The notes under the pieces are model-generated. The model searched no databases and was not told where the DNA came from. It saw nothing but the letters and a program-made list of their open reading frames with translations. This document shows positions 1 to 11,690 of a DNA stretch of 26,468 bases, piece after piece; within the stretch, counting starts at the first letter, position 1, and each line of letters starts with the position of its first letter. The position numbers and the translations under genes are program-made. The DNA comes from Funneliformis mosseae (lineage: Eukaryota > Glomeromycota > Glomeromycetes > Glomerales > Glomeraceae). The stretch lies in NCBI GenBank assembly GCA_910592005.1, contig CAJVPP010000774.1, positions 1-26,468 of the forward strand, written 5' to 3'.

Positions 1-376
1 AAATATTATTTTACTATAAATTATTTTATTTAAATATACAGTATAATAAATATAAATTCTATTGTTAAGAAAAAAAATATAATTTTTTAAGTTTTTATTA
101 AATTTTTTTCTATCTAAAATATAAATTATAAATATTTTAAAAAAATTTAAATATTTAAAATATTTAAATTTTAATTATAATAAAATATATTTATTTATTA
201 ACATAAGTAAATAATTTATAAATTTACATACATGTATTATTGTTATATTAATAATTAAATAAAATATCAGTATATCAAAAAATGAAGTTACATAGATCAT
301 ATAGTATAATGATTAATTTTGAAAATATTACAAATTCTGTAAATATTAAAAATATAAAGGATTTATAAAATTTTTC
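1..376. other. AT-rich intergenic sequence
   Basis: No open frame with coding character is visible on either strand. The stretch is dominated by A/T runs. No tRNA-like or other RNA structure was recognised. Confidence 0.7.
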
Positions 377-516
377 TAATAAGAATTTTGAATTTGATTT
401 GACAGGTTAGGTAATCTAACAAATTAATTCAAAAGTTCAGATCAGATCAAATCAGATAAGATATCTAACCTGATCTGATCTAAATTTTTTAATTAAAAAA
501 TTCAAAATTTAATAAC
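377..516. repeat. Imperfect fold-back repeat (MITE-like)
   Basis: The outer arms read AATAAGAATTTTGAATTT on the left and, inverted, near 491-516 on the right (AAAAAATTCAAAATTTAATA). Inside them, AGGTTAG at about 404-410 pairs with CTAACC at about 465-470. GATCAGATC at about 439-449 pairs with GATCTGATC near 472-480. Together these give a nested imperfect palindrome of about 140 bp. No transposase is present. Whether it is a transposable element or a chance AT-rich fold-back is uncertain. Confidence 0.4.
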
Positions 517-550
517 TCTATTAATATTGATTTATTTAAGATAAAATAAT

Positions 551-726
551 TACAGTCAACTCTTGTTATAGCGAACTCTTGATATAACGAATTTTTTGAA
601 CAAATATAATAAAAATACTCTTGTTATAGCGAATTGGCCAATCAAATCTCTTAAAATCTTCACTATAGCCTTATAGCGAAGTTGAGGTCTAGGACATAGA
701 GTTTGTTATAACAAGAGTTAACTGTA
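551..726. mobile_element. 176-bp pogo/Tc1-mariner-like MITE with terminal inverted repeats
   Basis: The left end is TACAGTCAACTCTTGTTATA (551-570). The right end, read in reverse complement, is TACAGTTAACTCTTGTTATA, with one mismatch over 20 bases and similarity continuing inward. The outermost TA on each side fits a TA target duplication, as in the Tc1/mariner/pogo superfamily, and CAGT is a common terminus in pogo/Tigger-like elements. Inside, ACTCTTGTTATAGCGAA occurs twice (559-575 and 617-633). No transposase frame fits in 176 bp, so it is a non-autonomous element. The class comes from the end sequence and TA duplication, not from a transposase. Confidence 0.7.
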
Positions 727-1838
727 CCATTTAAATTCTTTCTGATAGATCCTAATCATAGTATTAATTTATTACATGCAAACTATATATGTAAATAGAT
801 TATAAATTTATAAAATATAAATGACTCTTAAAGCTATCTATGTGGTGATGATAACTTTCAAAGTATAAATCTTATAAAGTTATTTTATCTTAAGTATTTT
901 TAATAATAGATAAAAGTTATAATTAGTGAATTTACTAAAATCATTATAAAAAATAGAACCTATAATACAATAGTATTAGCCTGTAATAGGCAAATGCTGT
1001 ATTGTTCACTTGGATTTAGCTTTAAAGTAATATCTAATAGAAAATATATAGAACAATAATATATTTTAGTTGGTTGATATTACATTATCTTTAACTATTA
1101 TATATTTAAGACTTATGTTAAAAGGAAATGTTAGATTCAATTTTCAAGTTGTTTAACATTATGATAAACTTGATCATTCTTTGAATCTGAAATAGAATAT
1201 CTTGCTTGATTTCTTTATCTAGTAATATAATTGAATACTTAATAATATTTGAGTATTACTATTAGATTTATGAAGGTTAGTAGGTAAAAATTGATCTAAG
1301 TTATAATATATATTAAGCTGATTATTAATATACTGATAGGGAGTGATAAGCTGACAAAATACTATAAAATAAAATTCAATTTAAGATTTTTATAGTTAAA
1401 TAGCTAAATCTATAATTAAATCACAATATTAAAAAAATCTATTTAAATCTTTTTTAAACTACCATTTAATTTTTTTAAAAAAAACTCTTTCCTAAAATTT
1501 CAAAAACATATAATTTTTCAAAAACAAAAATTTTTACTTTATTTTATTATACTTTTACAATATGATTTTTAATATTTTTAAAAATATTTTCACTTAAAAT
1601 ATTTAATCCTTTTAAAAATTAAAAGCATTTATCATCTTAAACTAGAAAAATGTGACTTTGTTATTGTAGAATTTCTCTTATACAAAACATCAGAAGTTTT
1701 TTAGTTTATTTAAAAACTTAATAAAGAATAAATTAAAATCTTTTCTTTAAAAAAAACTGTTTAAGAAAATTTTTAAATAAAAATTTTATTAAAAATCTTA
1801 CACAAACTTATACTTATAATATATATAAAGTAAAAATT
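727..1838. other. AT-rich intergenic sequence
   Basis: No gene is recognised. Both strands are interrupted by frequent stops, and the longest open stretches have no coding character. A small hairpin-forming segment (GCCTGTAATAGGC, about 979-991) is too short to interpret. Confidence 0.65.
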
Positions 1839-2198
1839 AGTGATTATGAATCAAATATCACACAAGAAATAATTTTTAATATTCTAAAAGCTACCTTTTC
1901 TATACATGAAAATGATAAATATTTTTTTGATAACAGATGATGAAAATTTATAGACATATTAGATGACAATGATGTGTTAATAGATAATGATAATATAAGA
2001 CATAATACTCTTCTTTTCTTACTCTCTTTTTCTAAAAACTCACAGCTTTTATCATTCTAAAAAAATAAATAAAATGATGCATCTGAAAATAATAAATATA
2101 TAAAATTTATAAAGAAAATAAATAATAAAGATAATGTATTAATCTTTTTTAAAAATATGTCAAAAAATACTACAAATATTAATAAAGCCTATAAATAA
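1839..2198 (+). pseudogene. Decayed reading frame, family not recognised
   Basis: One frame stays coding-like for about 120 codons, with runs rich in Asp, Asn, Ile, Lys and Leu (for example the residues IDILDDNDVLIDNDN). It is broken by two adjacent TGA codons near 1936 and by TAA codons downstream, and ends at TAA 2196-2198. It looks like the remnant of an AT-rich gene or transposon frame. The AT-rich composition alone lengthens TAA-poor stretches only weakly, so this is suggestive and not proven. No domain is recognised. Confidence 0.25.
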
Positions 2199-4256
2199 AA
2201 TTTTTATATATCTATTATATAAATAAATAATAGTAATACAACTATATTAACAAAAATAATATTTAGTTTATTAAGTAAAAATTTTATTTGATAGTTTCTC
2301 TTTTTTATTATAAAATTTATATATTATTCTAATTATTAAACATATAAATAGATAATATAATCTAATTTATCTAAATTAAAAATATTAAATAATCTTTATT
2401 TGATTCTTATGATATAAGAAATTATTATTTTTAAAGAAATTTAACTTCATCAAAAAATGTTTTAAATATTTTAATTTGTAAAAAATAAAAATAAAATTTA
2501 GAATTAATAATTTTGATAAGATTGCTAAGTATACAACTAATCTTAGGAATCTGATTCTAAATTTTGAAATTTAAAATTTTAAGAAATTTTAAAATTCTAA
2601 GAGAATTTATATTTATTTATTTTATTAAGTAACTCATTAAATATTTAATAGATAAATTTAATAATAAATTTATAAAAATAATTTTTTATAACTTTCTTGA
2701 GACTTTTAAAGCTGATTAAATTTAGTATTACCATAGAATATAGAATATTGATAGAATATAGATCAGATAAATTAAACATTTGAAATATAAATATGAGAAA
2801 AATTAAGACATATAGCAATATCTAGAATAGCAAATCTTTATAATATCAATAATGTATATTACTACTTAATACTGCTTAATATTCCTATTTGAAATAAATT
2901 TATTAAAAAGAATAATATAATTTAATTTTTTTAATAATTAAAAAAAAAAATTTATAATATATATAGTATATTAGATTTTATATTTCTATAAAGTTCTTCA
3001 ATAAAATAAAAATAATATTTTTGAAAAATTTTTTAAATAATATATAAATATTAAAATATAATTATTATATTTTTTTTTCAAAAAAAAAATGAATTTAACT
3101 TTAAAATTTTATTAGATTTTTTTTTATTTTAAAATAATATATCTTAAAAATAATTTTAGACTATTTATAATAATTTAATAATTTGATTTGAAATATAAAT
3201 AGTTAGACTCCTGAAATAATATCTAATTAAAATAAGATTATTATTTAAAAATATCTAGTTTTTTTTCTCTTTAAATATAATAAAAATTATTTTTTAATAA
3301 TAAGTTTAAAATTTTATTAAATATTATTAAATTAGTATGATTATTAATTAATAATGTAAAGAATTATTATGATATTAAATTTAAAATATTTATTGATTTT
3401 ATTTACTAAATTGAATTTATTTTAATTTAAATAAATGTATTAATTAAAAATTTTTTATTTTTTAATTTAAAAAAAGATTAAATAGTATTTTTTTATTTAA
3501 AAAATTTTATTTATAAATTAATTTAAATTTTATACTTTTAAAAAATAAATTTTTATAATTAAGTTTATAATTTAATATTAGTTTTAGTTTTCTTTATTAT
3601 ATTGATAATTGATTTTGATTATATTTATTGATATTATTATTAATTATATAAGAAAGTTTGTTAAAAATTCTAAAATAATTAATAATTTTGATAAGATATT
3701 TTGATTTAGAGATTATATATTTAATATAAAAAATTACTTTTAATATTAAACATAAAATTATAATATAACAACTAAACTTACTGTATATTATAGTTTTAAA
3801 GTCATTTTGGTTACTTTATATTTTCATGATTTTTGACTTTTAAAAGCAAGTAATATAGTATAAAGATTTTGATATCTTAAAATATATTCTAAATAGGCTA
3901 GAAATACTATAAAATAAAGATATTGATTTGACAATTAAAATGTAAAAGAAACATAAAATATTGTATAGTAAAAATTTAACTAAAAACTTGAAATCTAGTA
4001 ATAAGATTATATAATTTCTTTTATTTTATTTTTTTTATTTTTTCCAAATTTTTTCTTTTAAATTTCATTTTTTTAATAAAATCAAATAATGTTAAAATCT
4101 TTTATTTAAAAAAATTTTTTATTAAAAAAAATAAAGAATCTGAATGTATAAATTTTTACTTATAACATTTGTAATTCATTTTATTCATTTTTTACAAATC
4201 TAATGTTATTAAATTTTACGTTACTTTGCTTCTTTGTGTAACCAAATGTTCTAAAG
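2199..4256. other. Extremely AT-rich gene-poor region
   Basis: About 2 kb of long A/T runs with no frame over about 60 codons that looks coding, and no RNA gene or repeat array recognised. The last few hundred bases are the 5' flank of the peptidase gene. Confidence 0.65.
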
Positions 4257-4264
4257 TCACATGA
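4257..4264 (+). promoter_or_regulatory. TCACATGA motif upstream of MPP-beta
   Basis: TCACATGA lies 96 bp before the peptidase start codon. It is a one-base variant of the TCACGTGA motif found upstream of several other genes in this window (7187, 20196). E-box-like sites of this kind are bound by bHLH factors such as Cbf1 in other fungi. Function here is inferred only from recurrence and position. Confidence 0.3.
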
Positions 4265-4359
4265 TATTCGAAAAAAAGATTTCGAGATTTTTGATTGCAG
4301 TTAGTGGCTTTGCGATTCGCTTACGTTATTTTAAAAAGGATTTCTTTAAGAATTAGCAA

Positions 4360-6223
4360 ATGGCGTCTCTGTTCATGCTATCAAACGCATTAAGGCGTCA
4401 GGCTGGTCGTGGGCTGAAGAGAAAGGTATTAATACTTTAAGAACTTTTTAAAGGGTCTTGAGGAGTTCATTAATACCATTAACTAATACAACATTTATAC
4501 ATCGTACTGGATAAATTTGTAGTTTACCCGCTCTTTTGCCTCTGAAACATCTTTTCCTCAGCAAATAACACGTTCTACGGTACTTCCAAATGGCTTGACG
4601 GTTGCGACTGAAGCTAATGCGTTTGCACAGACAGCAACTGTGGGGGTATGGATTAGCGCCGGAAGTAGAGCTGAAAACGCAAATAATAACGGAGCTGCTC
4701 ATTTTTTGGAGCATATGGCATTTAAGGTAGATTTATCAAATAAATTAATTCTTTATGATTCATTAATAATGTATTTTTATTTATTATATAAAAAAAAATT
4801 TTTTTTTTTTTCTAGGGAACGAAATCTCGTTCTCAGCATCAATTGGAACTTTTTATTGAAAATATTGGAGCACATTTGAATGCTTACACTTCTCGTGAGC
4901 AAACAGTATATTATGCTAAAACTTTTAAAAATGATGCTAAGGTAGCTGTTGAAATCTTATCTGATATCTTGCAAAATTCTACATTGGAAGACCATGCTAT
5001 TGAACGTGAACGTGAAGTCATTTTAAGGGAACAGGAAGAAGTGAATAAATTACTCGATGAAGTTGTTTTTGACCATTTGCATGCCACCGCATTCCAAGGT
5101 TAAAATCAAGTTAGAAGTATATCTATTTAATTATAAATTCAACACCTTTATTTAACAAATATCATTATACGATTTTAGGTCATTCATTGGGTCGTACTAT
5201 TCTTGGACCAAAGGAAAATATCCTTTCTCTTAGTCGTAAAGATCTTGCAGATTATATTAGTAAAAATTATACAGCAGATCGCATGGTATTGGTGGGAACC
5301 GGTGGTATTGATCATGAAGAACTTGTAAAGCTAGCCGAAAAACATTTTTCTTCTTTACCAGTTTCGTCAAATCCTTTGTCACTCGGTAGTACTCATGGTG
5401 TAAGACCTCCATTTACTGGATCAGAAGTTAGAGTAAGAAATGATGAATTACCTCAAGCTCATATAACTCTCGCAGTTGAAAGTGTTGGATGGACTTCACC
5501 GGATTATTATCCTATGTTAGTTGCACAAGCTGTAATTGGAACTTGGGATAGGTCTCTTGGTTCCGCTCGACATTCATCTTCTCGTCTTTCTCATATTATT
5601 CATCAAAATCAACTTGCAAATTCTTTCCAAGCTTTTAACACAAGTTATAGTGATACTGGATTATTTGGCATTTATCTTATAACAGAAAATAAAGATAATT
5701 TAGATGATTTGGTACATTTTACTTGCAAAGAACTTTGGAGGTAAACATCATGATATATATATATTTTTTTTTAAAAAAAAAAAATATTCTGATTTATTAA
5801 GTTGTAAAATTTTTATTTTTTATTGTTATTTTTTTAAGATTGCACACATCGGTCACGGAATCTGAAGTTGAGCGAGCAAAACAACAGCTCAAAGCTTCGC
5901 TTTTATTGAATCTTGATGGCACAACAGCAATTGCTGAAGATGTTGGACGTCAATTAATAACAACAGGCAAAAGACGTAGTCCTCAAGAGGTTGAAGCTAT
6001 CGTATCTAAGGTTACTGTTGATGATGTACGTAGAGTAGCCGGAGAATATTTATGGGATCAAGATGTTGCTGTTGTTGGAATCGGTCCAGGTATGTTTAAT
6101 ATTAATTTTTTTTAAAACCTTATTTATTTATTTTTAATATAATAATTCTTGATTATTATTATAGTTGAAGGACTTCCAGATTATAATAGAGTTCGTGGTG
6201 ATATGGCTACCAACAGATTTTAA
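4360..6223 (+). CDS. MAS1: Mitochondrial processing peptidase beta subunit
   Basis: This is the catalytic subunit of the matrix metallopeptidase that removes presequences from imported proteins, working as a heterodimer with the alpha subunit. Six exons are inferred: 4360-4425, 4523-4726, 4816-5098, 5179-5740, 5839-6089 and 6165-6223. All junctions are GT-AG and in phase, giving 474 residues, the usual family length. The inverted zinc motif HFLEH is at residues 82-86, and a Glu-rich stretch around residues 153-165 ([14 protein letters not shown]) holds the distal zinc-ligand Glu, probably E162 by spacing. [14 protein letters not shown], typical of MPP-beta, is intact. The first exon encodes an Arg/Lys-rich N-terminus ([13 protein letters not shown]) that fits a mitochondrial presequence. 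Intact catalytic residues argue against the related non-catalytic Core 1 protein of complex III, although paralogues are similar. The start is the first ATG in frame with that presequence. Confidence 0.93.
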
Positions 6224-7186
6224 AGATTTAAATTTGTCCGTAAAATAAGCATTTAGGCATTATTATTATTTATTATTTAAAATACAATCCAAAGACAATC
6301 GATCAAAAAAAAAAAATTTAACTTTTTATACATTAATATTAGATTACGACAAACAATGAAAAAAAAAAAATTTTTTTTTTTGTTTTTTCATGTTAAAATA
6401 AAGTTAACAGAACTGTAATATAAAATTAATGAGTCAAAATGATGCCTATTATTTTAATGCTGTAATAAGTTACATTGTTCCATATCGTAATATAAAACTT
6501 GTTCAATTTAGAAATTGCGTGTGCATACTTAAAAGCGGGATTTTAGCCTATATATTGTTAAATCAAAAATCAAGACTTTTCACGTATTGATCAAAATAAA
6601 TAAAATGAAATTCATTTTTTGGTTTTTTTTTAAAAAAATAGGATTTCAAATTTGAAGAATATATACCATATTAAATAATTTTATTTGAAATAATTTAATA
6701 GTAATAATTATTTAATTTACGGGAAATTCATTGTTAACAGAGCTTCTGATTTTCAGCTTAGAAACAGACATAAATATATGGCAAATCAATTGACTTTCCT
6801 TGTTAAAGAGATAACCCCCACCATTAATGATGATAATACATAAACATTAACACATCGACTCAGATTAAGAGATGTTTTCGATTACATTCAACCAATCCTA
6901 CAACGAAATTGTTTTCAACAAAAATTACCAACCCTTTCCTGCCCGTCCAACACTTTCAACTTTCATGTTTGTAATTTTATGACAAAACGAATAAAATCAC
7001 TCCCCCGAGACAATGCATTTAAGGAGAAAATTTCTATAATTTCTGTTTATATGCTTGGGACAGAATGAGCTCGTACATTTATATAGTGTGTGCATTTTGA
7101 AAAGAGAGCCTCTTTGAAGATAACATTTCGCCTTAAATGACTTTGGACGCGTCCCTAATTTGGAAAAGCTTCCATAAAAGTAAACG
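6224..7186. other. Intergenic region between MPP-beta and UTP21
   Basis: It holds the 3' flank of the peptidase gene, with several A/T homopolymers and AATAAA-like signals, and the 5' flank of UTP21. The part from about 6720 is less AT-rich than the rest of the spacer and includes a tiny ORF (ATG 6778, 21 codons), which I do not regard as a gene. No RNA gene was recognised. Confidence 0.6.
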
Positions 7187-7212
7187 TCACGTGATTAGTG
7201 CTTTTCACATGA
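7187..7212 (+). promoter_or_regulatory. Paired TCACGTGA / TCACATGA motifs upstream of UTP21
   Basis: A perfect palindrome TCACGTGA (7187-7194) is followed 10 bp later by TCACATGA (7205-7212). The pair lies about 86-111 bp before the UTP21 start codon. Similar sites occur ahead of other genes here. The binding factor is unknown; a bHLH (Cbf1-like) factor is the obvious candidate by motif. Confidence 0.4.
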
Positions 7213-7297
7213 CTTTAAGGATCAGCAAAAAACTTTTAGATTATCGTAAAATTTACAAACTTACAAAAATAAAACATTTTTTGGATATATTTTAACA

Positions 7298-10200
7298 ATG
7301 TTTAAGAAATTCAAATTAGAAAAAAATGAAGTAACCGAAGGATTTCAATCATCGAAGAATAAGACTCATATTTTTCAACCTTTTCGTGCAATTGGATATG
7401 TTACAAATTATATACCTTTTGACATTCAGAAAAAAGGAGAAGTATACTATCTTACAACTTGCGTCGGTAACAGCTTTCATGTATATGATGTACGTAAACT
7501 AATGCGATATTTTGACATTTATGTTTATTTTAAAATAAAAAAAAAGAATTTATTAAATTTATTATTATTATTATTATCTTCTTATGTTTAAAGTGTGAAA
7601 AGCTAAATTTGATAACTGTAGGTATGATACAAAGATATTTCAGCAAATTTAAGTTATTATTTGTTATAGGTCCTCTAATTTTCATTTATTAATAACCAAA
7701 AGGTTCTCAAACAAGCAAACCTATTACAGCTATAGCTTCATTAAATGAAAATACTTTTGTTGCATGCGGAAAAGAGCTAATTGTTTACCATCGTGGTAAA
7801 GAGGTGAATTTTAAAACTTTTAATATAAATTTTAAAGATTCAATGTTTTTTTATGAAAAATTTGATTTTTTTTTTCTAGGTTAATAGATATATTGGAAAC
7901 ATAAATGGACATATTTTTATACTCGCAATTTTTAGTAATTATGTTATTGCTTTAAGCGATGATAACTTACTTACTTTTTGGGATCATGTTTCTGGAGGTA
8001 TATATTTTTTTAAATTTTCTTTGAGAAAAAAAAAAATAAAAGAATTTCTTTTTAATGGATTCTTAATTATTCAGAGCTTTGTGGTGAAATCCAATTTGAT
8101 GAGAATTTCACTTTATCAACGATCGTTCATCCGAGCACTTATTTAAATAAAATATTACTTGGCAGTAAACAGGGAATAATGCAGATTTGGAATATTCGTA
8201 CAAAGTAATTATATTGTAATATTTAATTAAATTAGATTTTCATTATTTATGTTTATATATTTCTTCCATGATAGGAAAGTGAAATATTCATTTCCTTCAT
8301 TTGGATCCGCAATTACTTTCCTTACACAATCTCCTGTTGTGGATGTTATTGCTATTGGTTTACTTAATGGAACAATAATTTTGTACAATATTAAATTAGA
8401 TGAACGTATAATATCTTTGAAGCAAGAAGGAAGTGTAACTTCAATTTCGTTCAGAACAGGTTTTTATTAAGAAAATATTTTTCATATGTTAGCACTAAAA
8501 TCTTTTAACTAAACCATATGTTGTTTTGTTTCTTCAGATGATAAGCACGTTATGGTTTCTGCTAATATGCATGGTGACATAACTCTATGGGATCTTGATA
8601 ATCAGAAATTATATGATGTTATAAAAGGTGCTCACGATGGATTAATTCCTTCAATACAATTTCTTAATGGGCAACCTATATTAATAACGTCCGGCGCTGA
8701 TAATTCAATAAAAGTATATAAATAAATATATATTTTTTTTATTATTACATATTATCATAAATTTAAATTTTATCAATTCCCTACATATATTCTTAGGAAT
8801 GGATTTTTGAGGGTCAAAATGGGTTTGAACATCGTATTCTAAAATCAAGAAGTGGGCATCATTCACCGCCAACAAAGATTGAATATTATGGATCTTCCGG
8901 ACATTTCATTCTTAGTGCAGCAGGAGATAGATCACTTAGAATATTTTCAATAATTCGCGATTCCCAGAGTGTAGAATTATCACAAGGTTTGGCTAAATTA
9001 TCTTTATTAATATTTCTAGTACCGTGCAGTACATCATTCATTTAATGATATTTTACTTTTAGGATCCATTATAAAACAATCCAAACGTTCTAGAAAACAC
9101 GTTGATGAACTCAAATTTCCGCAGATTATAAACTTCTCATCATGTGAGTTTATTTATGCGGTAGAGAGATATTGTAAATTAATGATTGAATTTATTATTT
9201 AATATTAATACTTTTTAATTAAAATTATATTTGTAGCTGAATCTAAACAAAAAGAATGGGATAATATCCTTACATGTCATATTAATGATTCGAGAGCTCG
9301 AACTTGGTCATTTCAGAGAAGAGCACTAGGGCAACATGTTTTTAAAACTCTTGATGGGTCATCGATTAAGGTTTGTACTAGTTGAAAATAATTTTTTGAT
9401 TTTTAACAAAAATTCTGTATCGTAAAAATCATTCGTTATCAATATAGGCAACAAATATAAGTGCATGCGGAAATTTTGGATTCATTGGAACATCATCTGG
9501 TGTAATTGAAATGTTTAATATGCAATCTGGGTTACATAGAAAAACTTTTGCTGGGAATGATGGTATCAAAATAAAATTTTGTTTGTTACATTCATTCGTA
9601 AATTATTGATTTCCATATTTACTAATAGCCTTTCATAATAATAAAGGACATAAAAAGTTGATATCTGGATTAGCAAGTGATTCACTTAATCGTAAATTAA
9701 TTAGCAGTTCTCTTGATGGCACTGTTAAGGTATTTACTTTTTTATTTTTTTTTTAAAAAACTTTTAAATTTAATTTATTAAGAGATATGTATTTTTTTTA
9801 GATATGGGATTTCAATAAAGCGAAAGTTTTGCATACTATTGATATCATGTCACCTATAACCACCATGCTATTTCATTGTAATAATGATTTATTAGCGATA
9901 ATTAATGATGATTTATGTGTACGCGTTATTGACGTGGAAACTTGTAAAATTGTAAGAGAATTTTGGGGACATCGGAATAGGATTACTGATTTGGTAGGTT
10001 TTTACACGATTGATATTAATAATAATCATGGATTATAAGATTAAATGCTTTATATAATAGACATTTAGTCCTGATGGAAGATGGATTGTATCTACATCTC
10101 TTGATGCTACGATTCGTACTTGGGATCTTCCAACAGGTCATTTAATTGATATTTTTCGAGTTGATGATATCGCCACAAGTGTTACATTTTCCCCAACTGG

Positions 10201-11342
10201 TGATTTTTTGGCCACTTCACATGTTGATAATGTTGGAATGTTCTTATGGTAAGAAATTAAATCAACTAATAAATGACATGACACATAATACCAAATCAAA
10301 AAAAAAATTTCTTTTGAATGATCGTAGGGCAAATCGTACCCAATTCTCTAACATTTCTTTACGAAATATTTCCGAAGATGATGAAATATCTACAATAACA
10401 CTTCCAACCACTACCGGTTTGGAAAGTGATAACGAAGGTATAATTTTTATACAATACGCTGAAATTAAAGTTGCTTAATAGACAATTAATGCGAATTAAT
10501 TTTATTTTAGATTATTTGAATGAAGTAGATGGTGATAAGAAAGATGACAAGTCGTTTGAAACCGTGGAACAACTCACTGAACAAATGATAACATTATCAT
10601 TACTACCAAAGTCCAAGTGGCAGAACTTGCTAAACTTGGAGACTATTAAGGTATTCGTAATTGTAATTTTTAATTATATTATTATTTAAATAATTCTAAT
10701 TTATACTTTGTGATAATAGAAAAGAAATAAACCTAAGGAACCTCCTAAATCAGATAAGAAAGCGCCCTTTTTCTTACCCACTTTACCTGGTGTTAAACCT
10801 AAATTTGTACCATTAAATGATTTAAATGAGTCTAAAGACAAGAAAAAATCTGGAAACGTTATACAAATGTCTGATATTAAAATGGAAACCGAATTTTTGA
10901 AAATGTTAAAAAAGAATCATGAAGAAGAAAATTGTGAGTTATAATTTAATTTGCGTTCTTTTTAAAAATACTATATATCGATATACATATTTATTTTTTT
11001 CCTTTTATAGATACAGAATTTTTTAATTTTGTAAAAACCTTAAATCCTTCAGCAATTGATTTTGAATTAAGATCATTAAGTCTCGAAAATAATTTAATAG
11101 AATTAAATTATTTTTTAGAAGCAATAGAATTTAAACTCAAAACGAAAAAAGATTTTGAATTAGCACAAGCTTATTTAAACCATTTTCTAAAAATTTATGG
11201 TGATATTATTTTATCAAATAATCATAATGAACAACTTTCGAATCATTTAATTACTATATTAAATGAACATAAAAAAGAATGGAACAGGATAGAAGAATTA
11301 TTACATTATAATCTCTGTGTTTTAGGATTTTTTAGAAAGTAA
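7298..11342 (+). CDS. UTP21: U3 snoRNA-associated WD40 protein Utp21 (WDR36)
   Basis: This is a scaffold of the UTP-B subcomplex in the nucleolar SSU processome, needed for early 18S pre-rRNA processing. Eighteen exons splice in phase to 902 residues: 7298-7489, 7594-7621, 7703-7803, 7880-7997, 8075-8204, 8275-8459, 8538-8713, 8797-8986, 9063-9143, 9237-9370, 9448-9562, 9647-9729, 9802-9993, 10061-10248, 10328-10437, 10511-10650, 10720-10933 and 11011-11342. WD40 repeats fill roughly residues 1-640, with family signatures such as LHPSTYLNKILLG-like, PVVDVIAIGLLNG, and FSPDGRWIVSTSLDATIRTW followed by DLP. The C-terminal Utp21 domain follows from about residue 720 (NKPKEPPK, then KKDFELAQAYL near the end). 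Length matches human WDR36 and yeast Utp21. Exon 2 is only 28 nt. The exon 3 acceptor was chosen at 7701-7702 because an AG about 30 nt upstream would bring in a stop codon. Confidence 0.95.
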
Positions 11343-11690
11343 TTAAAGAAATTATTTGTTATTATTCAAGAAATTTATGCAGTTAAATAATTATAATATT
11401 TTTTTTTTATTTTAAACTTTTAATTTATATGAATTTTGATATTGGTTGTTCTTAATTCTAGCTTGTATCCGCATTGCAATTGTTTTACTTCTGCAATCTT
11501 TTTTGATCCACTCTAAATACTCTAAATATAGAACAAGCGAAAATAAAATAAAAATTGCAATGTAAAATAAATCATACAAAGAAGAAACAAAAAGGGGTAA
11601 TTAAAAAATAATAATAATAACAAATTATTCCTAAAGTTTGCTCTTTAAAAACCTAATAATAATAATATTATTAAATCATCGATTATTAAG
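11343..11690. other. Convergent intergenic spacer between UTP21 and SNF7
   Basis: It contains the 3' ends of two convergent genes. AATAAA-like signals and A/T runs are present. No gene or structured RNA is recognised. Confidence 0.7.

Noticed and set aside
4448..4714. 88-codon open frame on the minus strand
   Set aside because: It is antisense to exon 2 and intron 1 of the peptidase gene, whose sense frame is clearly conserved.
5178..5744. Possible complex III Core 1 protein instead of MPP-beta
   Set aside because: The zinc-binding HFLEH and the distal Glu region are intact, which fits the catalytic peptidase subunit better.
10138..10332. 64-codon open frame on the minus strand
   Set aside because: It overlaps UTP21 exon 14 and the following intron and has no protein-like features.
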